Assembly (NCBI RefSeq): GCF_034424375.1
Contig: NZ_CP139965.1
Coordinates: 3,162,001-3,226,000, forward strand
Length of the DNA: 64,000 bases
Direction of reading: 5' to 3'
Source of the DNA: Paraburkholderia kururiensis
Lineage (GTDB): Bacteria > Pseudomonadota > Gammaproteobacteria > Burkholderiales > Burkholderiaceae
This document shows, piece after piece, positions 26,677-35,859 of the stretch. The position numbers and the translations under genes are program-made. A model generated the notes under the pieces. The model did not search any database, had not been told where the DNA came from, and saw nothing but the letters and a program-made list of their open reading frames with translations. The first letter of the stretch is position 1. Each line of letters begins with the position of its first letter.

Positions 26677-28374
26677 GTGCTGCCGTACATCGACCGGTCC
26701 GTCGCAGCCCTGTGGCGCAGGCGCGTCCGCGCAACGCCTGTTGCATGCGTTCGCCATGAGGCGCCCACCGGGTTTGCGCGCCTGCTCTCAAGCCTTCTGC
26801 TCGCCTTCGTTGCAGCGCTCGCGCTCGGCGCCTGCGCCACGCGCCCGCCCGCCACGGCCTACCCGCGCGACGTCACGCACGCGCTGCCGCCCGGCGCTTC
26901 CACGCCCCTAGCCGAAGCCCTCGCCGCACCCGTCAAGGCGCACGGCGGCCAGTCGGGATTCAGACTGCTCTCCGCCGGCACCGAGGCCCTGCAGATGCGC
27001 ATTGCGCTCGCGCGCGCCGCCACCCAAACCCTCGACATGCAGTACTACATCGCCAACGAGGACACCACCGGCAAGCTGCTGCTGGGCGCGGCACTCTATG
27101 CGGCCGATCAGGGCGTTCGGGTGCGCATGCTGGTCGACGACCTGAACTTCAAGGACATCGACAAGCTGATGGCCGCGCTCAACACGCATCCGAAGATCGA
27201 GATTCGCGTGTTCAATCCGTTCGGCAGCGAGCAGTTGAGCATGTTCGAGCGCACCACGGACCTGTTCACGCGCATCGACACCTTCACGCGCCGCATGCAC
27301 AACAAGGCGATGATCGTGGACAACCAGCTCGCCATCGTGGGCGGACGCAATCTTGGCGACGAGTATTTCAACGCGAGCCCCACGCTGGAGTTCCGCGATC
27401 TCGACATGCTCGCCGCCGGTCCCATCGTCGCGGACATCTCCGCGAGTTTCGATCGCTACTGGAACAGTGCGAGCGCCTATCCACTGCGCGTGCTGAACCG
27501 CCAAAGCTTCGACCCGCACGATCTCGACGAAGCGCGCGACGCGCTGCGCGAGCACTGGCGTGAGAATGCCGATCCCTACGATGCCAAGCCCATCAACGCG
27601 ACGCCGCTTGCGCAGCAAATCGCGCGTGACGAGCTGGGTCTCGTCTGGGCGCCCGCGGAATTCAAGGCCGACACGCCCGACAAGGTGGCCGTGCCGAAGG
27701 CCGACTACAAGAGCCCGCCCGCGCAGCGGCTCTTCGAGCTGATGCGCGGCGCGCACGAGAGTCTGCTGGTCTTCTCGCCCTACTTCGTGCCGCACGAAGT
27801 GGGCGTGAACGCGCTCTCGCAGCTCACGGCACGCGGCGTGCACGTGGCGATTCTCACGAACTCGCTGGCGGCAACCGACGCCGTCGCCGTGCAGGCCGGC
27901 TACAGCCCCTACCGCGTGCCGCTGCTCGAGCACGGAGTCGATCTCTACGAATTCAAGCCGGTGCAACGCGACCGCAGCGTGGGGCTCACGGGGTCGCGCT
28001 CGCGCGCGAGCCTGCACGCGAAGGCCTATGTGATCGACCGCCGCACGCTCGTGATCGGCTCGCTGAATCTCGATCCGCGTTCGGTGCATCTGAATACCGA
28101 GCTCGCGCTCATCGTGCACAGCCCGCAGATCGCGGGCCAGGTCGCGGAACTCTTCAAGAGCGCCACGGCGCCCTCGGCGAGCTATCGCGTGCAACTGGCC
28201 TCGCCGCAAGAGGCCGCGTCGCTGAGGCGCATCGGCGCGCCGCCCTCGCCGCTCGTGTGGACCGGTGAGGACGACGGCAAGATGCGCACCTACAACTTCG
28301 ACCCGCAGGCAGGTTTCTACAGGAATCTGCTGACCGGGCTATTCTTGCTGTTGCCGGTGGACGACCAGCTCTGA
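26677..28374 (+). CDS. Phospholipase D-family lipoprotein, cardiolipin synthase C-like
   Basis: 565 residues with two HKD motifs: H208-x-K210...D215 in RRMHNKAMIVDNQ and H447-x-K449...D454 in SLHAKAYVIDRR. This is the ClsC/YmdC pattern; ClsC makes cardiolipin from phosphatidylethanolamine and phosphatidylglycerol. An N-terminal segment ends in the lipobox LGAC (C53), so the protein is probably a membrane-anchored lipoprotein. The GTG start is preceded by GGAGAACGAGG; no ATG is available in frame before the signal region. E. coli ClsC needs YmdB; none is nearby. Confidence 0.87.
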   Translation: MLPYIDRSVAALWRRRVRATPVACVRHEAPTGFARLLSSLLLAFVAALALGACATRPPATAYPRDVTHALPPGASTPLAEALAAPVKAHGGQSGFRLLSAGTEALQMRIALARAATQTLDMQYYIANEDTTGKLLLGAALYAADQGVRVRMLVDDLNFKDIDKLMAALNTHPKIEIRVFNPFGSEQLSMFERTTDLFTRIDTFTRRMHNKAMIVDNQLAIVGGRNLGDEYFNASPTLEFRDLDMLAAGPIVADISASFDRYWNSASAYPLRVLNRQSFDPHDLDEARDALREHWRENADPYDAKPINATPLAQQIARDELGLVWAPAEFKADTPDKVAVPKADYKSPPAQRLFELMRGAHESLLVFSPYFVPHEVGVNALSQLTARGVHVAILTNSLAATDAVAVQAGYSPYRVPLLEHGVDLYEFKPVQRDRSVGLTGSRSRASLHAKAYVIDRRTLVIGSLNLDPRSVHLNTELALIVHSPQIAGQVAELFKSATAPSASYRVQLASPQEAASLRRIGAPPSPLVWTGEDDGKMRTYNFDPQAGFYRNLLTGLFLLLPVDDQL

Positions 28375-28526
28375 AGCCCGCCGCGCCTTGACCCACCCGC
28401 CCGCGCGGACGTCCCCGAAGCAAAGAATTGCGGCGCACGGTTTCACGACGATGCGCCATCCACCCAGAGCCTCTGCCGGTTGCGGCCGTCCCGCGACCGG
28501 CAACGCTCGTCATACGGAGCGAAGCT

Positions 28527-29933
28527 ATGACCGAAGACGTCAGAATGGAGCGCGACACGTTCGGCGAAATCGCCGTGCCCAACGCGCAGCTATGGGGCGC
28601 GCAGACGCAGCGCTCGCTGCAGAACTTCCGCATTTCCACCGAAAAGCAGGCGCCCGAAATCATCACGGCGCTCGCCACCATCAAGCGCGCTGCCGCGCAG
28701 GTGAATCTCGAACTGGGCGTGCTGGACGAAGCAAAGGCGCGCGCCATCATGAGCGCCGCGGACGAGATCATCGCAGGCAAGCACGCCCACGAGTTCCCGC
28801 TCGCCGTGTGGCAAACGGGCTCGGGCACGCAGACCAACATGAACCTCAACGAGGTGATCGCGAACCGCGCGAGCGAATTGCTGGGTGGCGTGCGCGGCGA
28901 AGCGCGCAAGGTGCATCCGAACGACGACGTGAATCGCGGCCAGTCGTCGAACGACGTGTTTCCCACCGCAATGCACGTCGCGGCCGCGGTGGGCATCGTC
29001 ATGCACCTGCTGCCCGCGCTGAAGACGCTGCGCGAGACGCTCGACGGCAAGGCAAAGGCCTTCGCGGATATCGTGAAGATCGGCCGCACGCACCTGCAGG
29101 ACGCCACGCCGCTCACGCTCGGCCAGGAATTTTCGGGCTACGTTGCGCAGCTCGATCAGGGCATCCGGCATGTGGAGTCGACGCTGCCGCATCTCTACGA
29201 ACTCGCGCAGGGCGGCACGGCGGTGGGCACGGGACTCAACGCGCATCCGCAATTCGCGCAGAAGGTGGCCGAAGCCATCGCGAAGCTGACCGGGCTGCCC
29301 TTCGTCACGGCGCCCAACAAATTCGAAGTGATGGCCGCGGCCGACGCGCTCGTCTTCGCGCATGGCGCGCTCAAGACCGTGGCCGCGAGCCTCATGAAGA
29401 TCGCGAACGACATCCGCTGGCTCGCGAGCGGCCCGCGCTGCGGGCTCGGCGAACTGTCGATTCCGGAGAACGAGCCGGGCAGCTCGATCATGCCCGGCAA
29501 GGTGAATCCCACGCAGTCCGAAGCGGTCACGATGCTCTGCTGCCAGGTGTTCGGCAACGACGTGGCCGTGAACATGGGCGGCGCGAGCGGCAATTTCGAG
29601 CTCAACGTGTATCGCCCGATGATCGCGCATAACGTGCTGCAATCGGTGCGGTTACTCGCCGACGGCGCGCGCAGTTTCAACGACAACTGCGCGGTGGGCA
29701 TCGAGCCGAATCGCGAGCGCATCGACGCGCTGCTCAACGAGTCGCTGATGCTCGTGACCGCGCTCAATCCGCACATCGGCTACGACAAGGCCGCGCAGAT
29801 CGCCAAGAAGGCGCACAAGGAAGGCACCACGTTGAAGGCTTCGGCGCTCGCGCTCGGCTACGTGACGGAGCAGCAGTTCAACGAGTGGGTGCGGCCGCAG
29901 AACATGGTGGGGCGGCCGTCGGGCAAGGGCTGA
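28527..29933 (+). CDS. fumC: Class II fumarate hydratase FumC
   Basis: Interconverts fumarate and L-malate in the TCA cycle without an iron-sulfur cluster. 468 residues. Landmarks are GSGTQTNMNLNEVIANRA, the substrate site NDVFPTAMH, GRTHLQDATP and the superfamily signature GSSIMPGKVNP, which carries the catalytic loop serine. The start ATG has GGAG 9 nt upstream; a second in-frame ATG six codons on is possible. The upstream in-frame extension lacks conserved sequence. Confidence 0.96.
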   Translation: MTEDVRMERDTFGEIAVPNAQLWGAQTQRSLQNFRISTEKQAPEIITALATIKRAAAQVNLELGVLDEAKARAIMSAADEIIAGKHAHEFPLAVWQTGSGTQTNMNLNEVIANRASELLGGVRGEARKVHPNDDVNRGQSSNDVFPTAMHVAAAVGIVMHLLPALKTLRETLDGKAKAFADIVKIGRTHLQDATPLTLGQEFSGYVAQLDQGIRHVESTLPHLYELAQGGTAVGTGLNAHPQFAQKVAEAIAKLTGLPFVTAPNKFEVMAAADALVFAHGALKTVAASLMKIANDIRWLASGPRCGLGELSIPENEPGSSIMPGKVNPTQSEAVTMLCCQVFGNDVAVNMGGASGNFELNVYRPMIAHNVLQSVRLLADGARSFNDNCAVGIEPNRERIDALLNESLMLVTALNPHIGYDKAAQIAKKAHKEGTTLKASALALGYVTEQQFNEWVRPQNMVGRPSGKG

Positions 29934-30008
29934 CCGCGTCGGCGAGCAACTCGGGCGTGGCGCAGGCGTTCACTGCCTGCACCCCGCCACGCAAGCCGTT
30001 CGAACCGT

Positions 30009-30512
30009 TCACACCACGCCCGCCGCGACCTCTTCGGGCTTGAGTTCGACGATGGCGTCGAGCGCTTCTTTCACGTCCATCGCGTAACGGGCGAGGCGTT
30101 TCTGCTCGTCGGTCTCGGGCACGAAGGACGGCACCGGCACGGGCGTGCCCGTTTCGTCCACGGCAACGAACACGACGAGGCAGTCGGTGGTCTGGCGCAG
30201 CTGTCCGCTCTTCGGGTCGCCCGCGTGCACCGAGACGTGGATGTGCATGCTGGTGCGCCCCGTCGCCACGACGCGCGCGTGCAGCTCGACCATGTTGCCG
30301 ACATGAATGGGGCGCCGGAACCGGATGTTGCCCACGCTCACCGTCACGCAATAGCGGCTCGACCACACGGCCGCGCAGGCATAGGCGGTTTCGTCGATCC
30401 ACTTCATGAGCGCTCCGCCATGGACCTTGCCGCCGAAATTCACCGAGCTTGGCTCGGCCAGAAACCGGAACGTGGTTTCGGAACGGTCGTGTGCGTTCGA
30501 GGGCGTGCTCAT
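30009..30512 (-). CDS. Acyl-CoA thioesterase, hotdog fold (YciA/BFIT type)
   Basis: 167-residue hotdog-fold thioesterase. The key segment NFGGKVHGGALMKWIDETAY (about 25-44 in this start) carries the catalytic Asp and the family glycine turn, and the C-terminal portion has the ...VFVAVDETGTPVPVP motif seen in acyl-CoA hydrolases. The ATG at 30512 has CCGGAG 5 nt upstream; a start five codons earlier would place the SD inside the gene. It converges on fumC with a 75-nt gap. Confidence 0.9.
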   Translation of the reverse strand: MSTPSNAHDRSETTFRFLAEPSSVNFGGKVHGGALMKWIDETAYACAAVWSSRYCVTVSVGNIRFRRPIHVGNMVELHARVVATGRTSMHIHVSVHAGDPKSGQLRQTTDCLVVFVAVDETGTPVPVPSFVPETDEQKRLARYAMDVKEALDAIVELKPEEVAAGVV

Positions 30513-30629
30513 CTTGACTCCGGTCATTGACTCCGCTCGTGCGGATGTATATGGAAGGAGCCGATTATACGGGGCGCCATAAAGCGCGTTGGTGGTTCCG
30601 TGGGGAGGCGACCCGAGCAGGCCGCTGCA

Positions 30630-30779
30630 TTACTTGCTGTGGTAGCTGATGCCTTCGTCGATGGTGCCGTACATCGTGATGCCGCTTTCCCCGCCCGACG
30701 ACTGAGACGATCCGCCAGCGGCACAGGCGCTACAGAGAACGCAGGCAAGCATGGCGGCAACGATCCAGGAACATTTCAT
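30630..30779 (-). CDS. Very small exported (putative lipo-)protein with a porin-like strand
   Basis: A 49-residue frame. A basic start and hydrophobic core lead to a cysteine (CSAC) resembling a lipobox, then a Gly/Ser linker and the sequence SGITMYGTIDEGISYHSK, which looks like the first beta-strand of Burkholderiaceae trimeric porins (typically VTLYG-x-x-D-x-G-x-x-Y). A second in-frame ATG seven codons upstream is possible. It is too short to form a barrel. The signal sequence and the coherent tail support a real gene, but function is unknown. Confidence 0.6.
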   Translation of the reverse strand: MKCSWIVAAMLACVLCSACAAGGSSQSSGGESGITMYGTIDEGISYHSK

Positions 30780-30988
30780 GGCGGGCGGGACGGCTGACAT
30801 CGGAAAGCTGAAGTCACCGATTCTAGCGCAGGGCCGGTAAGCGCCGCAGAGGGCCGCCCCGTGCAGCCCACGCTTCACCTCGCCCTGAAACGTCGAATGC
30901 CGGCATCCGCTACAGTGCAGACGAAACAGGCCAATCGCGCAGCGCGCCGCGTCCGGTTGCTGCACCGCTGCACCGAAAGGAGGTCCCG

Positions 30989-31702
30989 ATGTCCCTGCCC
31001 CACTCCGCCGATTCCAGCCACTTCCCGGGGCTTTCGCGTATCGGCGCGCTGCTTGCCGACCCCGGCCGCGCCGCCATGCTGTGGGCGCTCATGGACGGCA
31101 GCGCCCGTCCCGCCGGCGAACTCACGCTGATCGCGGGACTTTCGCCCTCGGCCGCGAGCGCCCATCTCGCGCGGCTCACGGAAAGCGGACTGCTCGCGCT
31201 CGAAGTGCGCGGCCGCCACCGCTACTTCCGCATCGCCACACCGGAAATCGCGGCGTCGATCGAGGCCCTTGCGCATCTAGCCGAAGCCGCCGCGCCGCAA
31301 CGGCCGGCCCCGCGTCCGGCGCGCACCGTGCCTGTCGACATGCGCTACGCGCGCACCTGCTACGACCACATGGCGGGCGAACTGGCCGTGAACGTGTTCG
31401 ACCGGCTGGTCCGCGACGGACTGCTGAGCGCGCACGGCGACGAACTCGACGCCACGCCGGCCGGCGCCGTGCGGCTTGAGGACTGGGGCATCGACGTCGC
31501 CACGCAGCGTCGGCGACGCCGGCGGTTTGCATGCACGTGCCCCGACTGGAGCGAACGCCGGCCGCACCTGGGCGGCTCGCTCGGCGCGGCGCTGCTCGAT
31601 GCCTGGACCGCGCGCGGCTGGGTGGAGCACACGGACCGTCCGCGCATTCTTCGCATCACGCCGCCGGGTAAGCGCGCGTTCGACGAATTTTTGTCGGACT
31701 GA
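30989..31702 (+). CDS. ArsR-family winged-helix transcriptional regulator
   Basis: 237 residues. The N-terminal third is an ArsR-type winged helix (about 15-95) with recognition helix LSPSAASAHLARLTESGLL and wing segment EVRGRHRYFRI. The C-terminal part is longer than in metal-sensing ArsR proteins and contains a CTCPDWSERRPHLGGSLGAALLDAW segment found in the DUF-type extension of this subgroup. AGGAGG lies 7 nt before the ATG. There is no adjacent transporter or metal-resistance gene, so the ligand is unknown. Confidence 0.88.
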   Translation: MSLPHSADSSHFPGLSRIGALLADPGRAAMLWALMDGSARPAGELTLIAGLSPSAASAHLARLTESGLLALEVRGRHRYFRIATPEIAASIEALAHLAEAAAPQRPAPRPARTVPVDMRYARTCYDHMAGELAVNVFDRLVRDGLLSAHGDELDATPAGAVRLEDWGIDVATQRRRRRRFACTCPDWSERRPHLGGSLGAALLDAWTARGWVEHTDRPRILRITPPGKRAFDEFLSD

Positions 31703-31917
31703 TTGCCCGGTCACATGAGGAGCCGCGCAGCCCCACAAGACAGCCGGCCGCGAGGCGTCCGAAGGTCTCCGAATTCGGGGACAAATTTTGTTACAGCGCA
31801 CCACGGAGCCCTTACAAATGACTGCCCCTTGAAACACGCACGGCGGATAGAGTGAATCCGAGGGAGCGCCGCCAGCCGCGATCGTGCGCGGTGGCTCCGC
31901 TCCGTCGGAGACACACA

Positions 31918-34635
31918 ATGAAACCGCACGCCACATCGCTCACGCTGTCTCAACACTCAGGTCCCACGGTTCGCATCAGTCGCGTGCGCCGCGTCAGCCG
32001 CCCGGCCGTCATCGTCTGCGCGGCGCTCGCCGCGTTCAACGTCGCCACCTTGCCGGCGCTCGCGCAAACGCCGCCCCTCGCACCCAATGCACCCGGTGCA
32101 GCGGTCGCGCAAGCCGGCGACCCGCCCGGGCGCGTCGCGCGGCTCGACTACATGGCCGGCGCCGTGACCACGCAGCCCGCAGGGGCATCCGACTGGTCGT
32201 ACGCGCAGATCAACCGGCCGCTCACCACGGGCGACCAGCTCTGGAACGACCGCAACGCGCGCTCGGAACTGCACATCGGCTCCACGGCCGTGCGCATGGA
32301 CGAAGAGACGAGTCTCGACGTCCTCAATCTCGACGACACCTCGACGCAATTGAAGGTCGCGCAGGGCACGCTCTCGACTCACGTCCGCTCACTGCCGCCC
32401 GGCAGCAGCTATGAGATCGACACGCCGAACCTCGCGCTCGGCGTGAACGGCGCGGGCGACTATCGCGTGGACGTCGCGCCCGACGGCAGCACCACCACCG
32501 TCACGGTGCGACGCGGCAGTGCCACCGTGTACGGCGACGGCGGCCAGATGCCCGTCGAGGCGGGTCAGCAGATCCAGTTCGCGGGCACGAACCTGCAGCA
32601 GGTCGCCGCAAGCGGCGCGCCGGCGCCGGACGTGTTCGACCAGTGGAGCGGCGCGCGCGACGCGGCCGAAGACCGCTCGGTGTCCGCGCGCTACGTCTCG
32701 CGCGAGATTCCGGGCTACCAGGACCTCGATGCCAACGGGTCCTGGCGCGACGATCCGCAATACGGCAACGTCTGGGTCCCGAACGCGGTGCCGGCCGGCT
32801 GGGCGCCCTATCACGACGGTCACTGGGTGTGGCAGGCGCCGTGGGGCTGGACCTGGGTCGACGACGCGCCTTGGGGCTTCGCGCCGTACCACTACGGCCG
32901 TTGGGCCTACGTGGACGACACGTGGGCCTGGGTGCCGGGTCAGGTGGTGGAGGCCGCGCCGCCCGTCTATGCCCCGGCGCTGGTGGCGTTCGTGGGCGGT
33001 GGGGGCGGCGGCGTCGACTGGGGCGTGAGCCTCACGCTGGGCGGCGCAGCGGCGGCAGGCGTGGCGTGGTTCCCGCTCGGCCCGGGCGAGCCGTGGCATC
33101 CGCGCTGGTGCAACTGGAGCCCGCGCTACTACGAACGCGTGAACCAGCCTGTCGTGATCAACAACTACCGCAACAACGTGAACATCACCAACATCACGAA
33201 TGTTCACAACACCTACATCAACTACCGGGCGCCGGGCGCGATCACGGCTGTGCCGGCCACGGCGTTCGTGCACGGACAACCCGCCTCACGATTCGCGCAG
33301 AAGGTCGATCCGCGGCAGTGGCAACACGCCAGGATCGAACCGGGCACGCCGGGCATCGCGCCGGTGCGCGAGAGTTTCGGCCCGGGCTTGCGTAACGCCG
33401 GCTTCCGGCCACCCGCGAGCGCGGGCGAGCGCCAGGTGGTCGCCACGCGGCGGCCCGTCGCGCCGCCGGCCTTCCACGATGCACTGGCGCAGCGCGCGGC
33501 GCACGGCGGCGTGGTGCCGGGCGCGGGCGCGCCGGTCGTGAGGACGTCGGTGCCGGCGCGCAGCGGGTTAATCGGCAACGTGCTGCATAACCCTGCGGCG
33601 CAGGCCATTCCGAACGTGAGACTCGTGCCGCCGCATTCGCCGACGCTGGCCGCGGAAGGGATGAGGGGGCCGGGGCATCAACAGCCCTTCAACGGACAAG
33701 CGGGACAGCCCGGACAAGCGGAGCGACCCGGCGCGCGACCTGGCATGCCGACAGCCGGCGCGGTTCCTCAGGCGGCACAACGGCCCGGCATGGCGCCCGT
33801 ACCGGGCGGCGCGCGACCGCAACCCGGCACGCCGATGGCCGCGCTCGAGCGGCAGCCGCAGCCCGGCAATGGCGTGCCGAGGCCGCCACAACCCGGCATG
33901 CGCGCGGAGAACGGCATGCCGCGCGGCGCCGTCGCCCCAGGCGCTCAGCAGCCGCAACCCGGCGAAGCGAACGCACGGCGCGAGCCCGTCTGGACCCAAC
34001 CCCACACGCCGATGGCCATGCAAGGCCAGCCGCGCGTCAACGGCGCACAGGCCGTGCCGCAAGAACAGCGTGGCGCCCCCCAAGGTGGACAGCCCATGCC
34101 TCGCACACCCGAGGCTGCGGGCCAGCAGCGTCAGGCGTTTGCGCCGCAAGGCGGCCAGCCTGTGCCGCATGCGCCGGAGGCCGCGGGCCAGCAACGTCAG
34201 GCCTTCGTGCCGCAAGGCGGCGCGCAGGCTGCGCGTGTGCCCGAAATGCGCGCGCAGCCGGGCGGCCAGCCCCAGGTACACCAGCCACAGCCGCGCGAAG
34301 CCGTCCGGGGACCACAGGAAGCGGTGCAAGCGCCGCGCCCGCAGTTCGAGCCGCGCGCTCCGATGGCGGCCCCGCAGGTGCAGCAGCCGCGGCCAGAAGT
34401 ACGCGCACCGCAGGCGATGCAGCCGCGTGCGGAAATTCGTCCGCAGTCTCAACCTCAGCCGCGTGCCGAGTTCCGTCCGCCGCCGCAGCAACCGCGTGCC
34501 GAATTCCACCCGCAGCCTCAACCGCAGCCGCAACCTCAGCCGCGTCAGGAGTTCCATCCGCCGCCGCAGACCGTCCAGCCGCACGCGGCGCCCGCGCCCA
34601 CCGCCGGTCAGCACGACGAGCACCGGCACGGCTAG
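31918..34635 (+). CDS. Large exported FecR-domain/DUF6600 protein with Pro/Gln-rich tail
   Basis: 905 residues. A long N-region and hydrophobic core end in a signal-peptidase site (ALAQ, about 49). Residues about 70-195 form a FecR-like domain (DYMAGAVTTQPAG...GDQLWND...LHIGSTAVRMDEET). Then come Trp-rich repeats of the DUF6600 type, for example YGNVWVP, GWAPYHDGHWVWQAPWGWTW and APWGFAPYHYGRWAYV, and a small hydrophobic Gly/Ala stretch. From about residue 440 onward the protein is intrinsically disordered, made of Pro, Gln, Arg and Gly with repeats such as QGGQPMPRTPEAAGQQRQAF and QPRAEFRPPPQQ. GGAG lies 7 nt before the ATG. The role is unknown; FecR domains are often in cell-surface signalling or envelope proteins. 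Confidence 0.82.
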   Translation: MKPHATSLTLSQHSGPTVRISRVRRVSRPAVIVCAALAAFNVATLPALAQTPPLAPNAPGAAVAQAGDPPGRVARLDYMAGAVTTQPAGASDWSYAQINRPLTTGDQLWNDRNARSELHIGSTAVRMDEETSLDVLNLDDTSTQLKVAQGTLSTHVRSLPPGSSYEIDTPNLALGVNGAGDYRVDVAPDGSTTTVTVRRGSATVYGDGGQMPVEAGQQIQFAGTNLQQVAASGAPAPDVFDQWSGARDAAEDRSVSARYVSREIPGYQDLDANGSWRDDPQYGNVWVPNAVPAGWAPYHDGHWVWQAPWGWTWVDDAPWGFAPYHYGRWAYVDDTWAWVPGQVVEAAPPVYAPALVAFVGGGGGGVDWGVSLTLGGAAAAGVAWFPLGPGEPWHPRWCNWSPRYYERVNQPVVINNYRNNVNITNITNVHNTYINYRAPGAITAVPATAFVHGQPASRFAQKVDPRQWQHARIEPGTPGIAPVRESFGPGLRNAGFRPPASAGERQVVATRRPVAPPAFHDALAQRAAHGGVVPGAGAPVVRTSVPARSGLIGNVLHNPAAQAIPNVRLVPPHSPTLAAEGMRGPGHQQPFNGQAGQPGQAERPGARPGMPTAGAVPQAAQRPGMAPVPGGARPQPGTPMAALERQPQPGNGVPRPPQPGMRAENGMPRGAVAPGAQQPQPGEANARREPVWTQPHTPMAMQGQPRVNGAQAVPQEQRGAPQGGQPMPRTPEAAGQQRQAFAPQGGQPVPHAPEAAGQQRQAFVPQGGAQAARVPEMRAQPGGQPQVHQPQPREAVRGPQEAVQAPRPQFEPRAPMAAPQVQQPRPEVRAPQAMQPRAEIRPQSQPQPRAEFRPPPQQPRAEFHPQPQPQPQPQPRQEFHPPPQTVQPHAAPAPTAGQHDEHRHG

Positions 34636-34673
34636 GGGGCGGGCTTGCCCGCGAAGGGAGAAAGGTCCCTGTG

Positions 34674-34714
34674 CAAATAAAAACGCCCGCGCTGCGAAAT
34701 CGCAGAGCGGGCGT
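34674..34714 (-). terminator. Rho-independent terminator of thyA (minus strand)
   Basis: A stem of 8+5 bp with one mismatch (34683-34696 with 34701-34714, loop AAAT) followed on the minus strand by a T-rich run (34682-34674). It lies 84 nt past the thyA stop and may also end the convergent FecR-gene transcript. Confidence 0.8.
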
Positions 34715-34797
34715 GATCGTTTGAGGTATTGGGGCGCGACCGTTTCAGTCCTGCAACGCTACGGCGGCACGTGAAGGCCGCCGCATCGCACGTCGAC

Positions 34798-35769
34798 TTA
34801 AACGGCCATGGGTGCCGTCAGCGGTTCGTGGTGCCGATATCCCGCCAGCGAAAAATCCGACGGCTCGATCTGCTCCAGCCATTGCGGCTCATAGACGCCG
34901 GTCTTCGCGTAGTCGGGCACCCGGTCCGAAATGACGAGCCGCGGGCTCTCGTACGGCTCGCGCGTGAGTTGCTCGCGCAGCATCGGCAGCTGGTTTTCGT
35001 AGATATGGGCGTCGCCGATGAAGTAGGTAAACCAGCGCGGCGTGTAGCCCGTGAGGCGCCCCACCAGGTGAAGCAGCACCGCGCCTTCGGTGAGGTTGAA
35101 CGGCGTGCCCAGCCCCACGTCGTTGCTGCGGATGTAGAGGCACAGCGAAATCTCGCGACGGGCGGCGTTCGGCAGGAACTGGTACAGCAGGTGGCAAGCC
35201 GGCAGCGCGATCTGATCGAGCACCGCCGGGTTCCAGGCATGGAACAGGATGCGGCGGTCGGCCGGGTTCTGCATGATCGTGTCGAGACATTGGCGCAACT
35301 GGTCCACCGCCTTGTACAGCAGCACCTTCTGCACGCCCGCCTCTTCGAACTGCGTCACTACGTTGAAGCCGCGCGCCTGCGCGTCGGCCAGCTGCGCCGT
35401 CGCGGACGCATGGAGCACCTTGTAGGCCGGCCACCGGCGCCATTGCACGCCGTAGACGTCGCCGAGGTCGTCCGGCCCCTCGCGGTACGGATTCGCGAGC
35501 CACTGGGCGTTCTCGTTTGCGTTGGCGTCCCACACCTTGCAGCCGAGCGCGCGGAAGTCCGCGGCGCTGCGCGAAGCGCGCAGAAAGCCCACGAGTTCGC
35601 CTACCGCCGACTTGAACGCCAGCTTCTTCGTGGTGACCGCGGGGAAGCCCTGCTGGAGGTCGAAGCGCATCATCGCGCCCGGCATGCTGATGGTGCGGAT
35701 GCCGGTGCGGTTCTCCTGCCACGTGCCGGTGTCGAGAATCGTGCGGACGAGGTCGAGGTACTGTTTCAT
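34798..35769 (-). CDS. thyA: Thymidylate synthase ThyA
   Basis: Methylates dUMP to dTMP with methylenetetrahydrofolate. 323 residues; E. coli ThyA has 264. Catalytic Cys192 lies in LPACHLLYQF, the folate/dUMP-binding RSNDVGLGTPFN segment follows, and the C-terminus ends TAPMAV. The extra length is mainly an insertion after the GDVYGVQWR active-site loop (about residues 112-150). Its product dihydrofolate is the substrate of FolA, whose gene lies 10 kb away on the other side of the amyloid cassette. Confidence 0.96.
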   Translation of the reverse strand: MKQYLDLVRTILDTGTWQENRTGIRTISMPGAMMRFDLQQGFPAVTTKKLAFKSAVGELVGFLRASRSAADFRALGCKVWDANANENAQWLANPYREGPDDLGDVYGVQWRRWPAYKVLHASATAQLADAQARGFNVVTQFEEAGVQKVLLYKAVDQLRQCLDTIMQNPADRRILFHAWNPAVLDQIALPACHLLYQFLPNAARREISLCLYIRSNDVGLGTPFNLTEGAVLLHLVGRLTGYTPRWFTYFIGDAHIYENQLPMLREQLTREPYESPRLVISDRVPDYAKTGVYEPQWLEQIEPSDFSLAGYRHHEPLTAPMAV

Positions 35770-35859
35770 TCGGGGGGCTTCCTTCGGGCCGGCGCGGCGC
35801 CGTTTGGATGAACTGAAGCCCCCGATTCTAGCAAGCGCGCGTGCGGCTCACCTGGCGCA

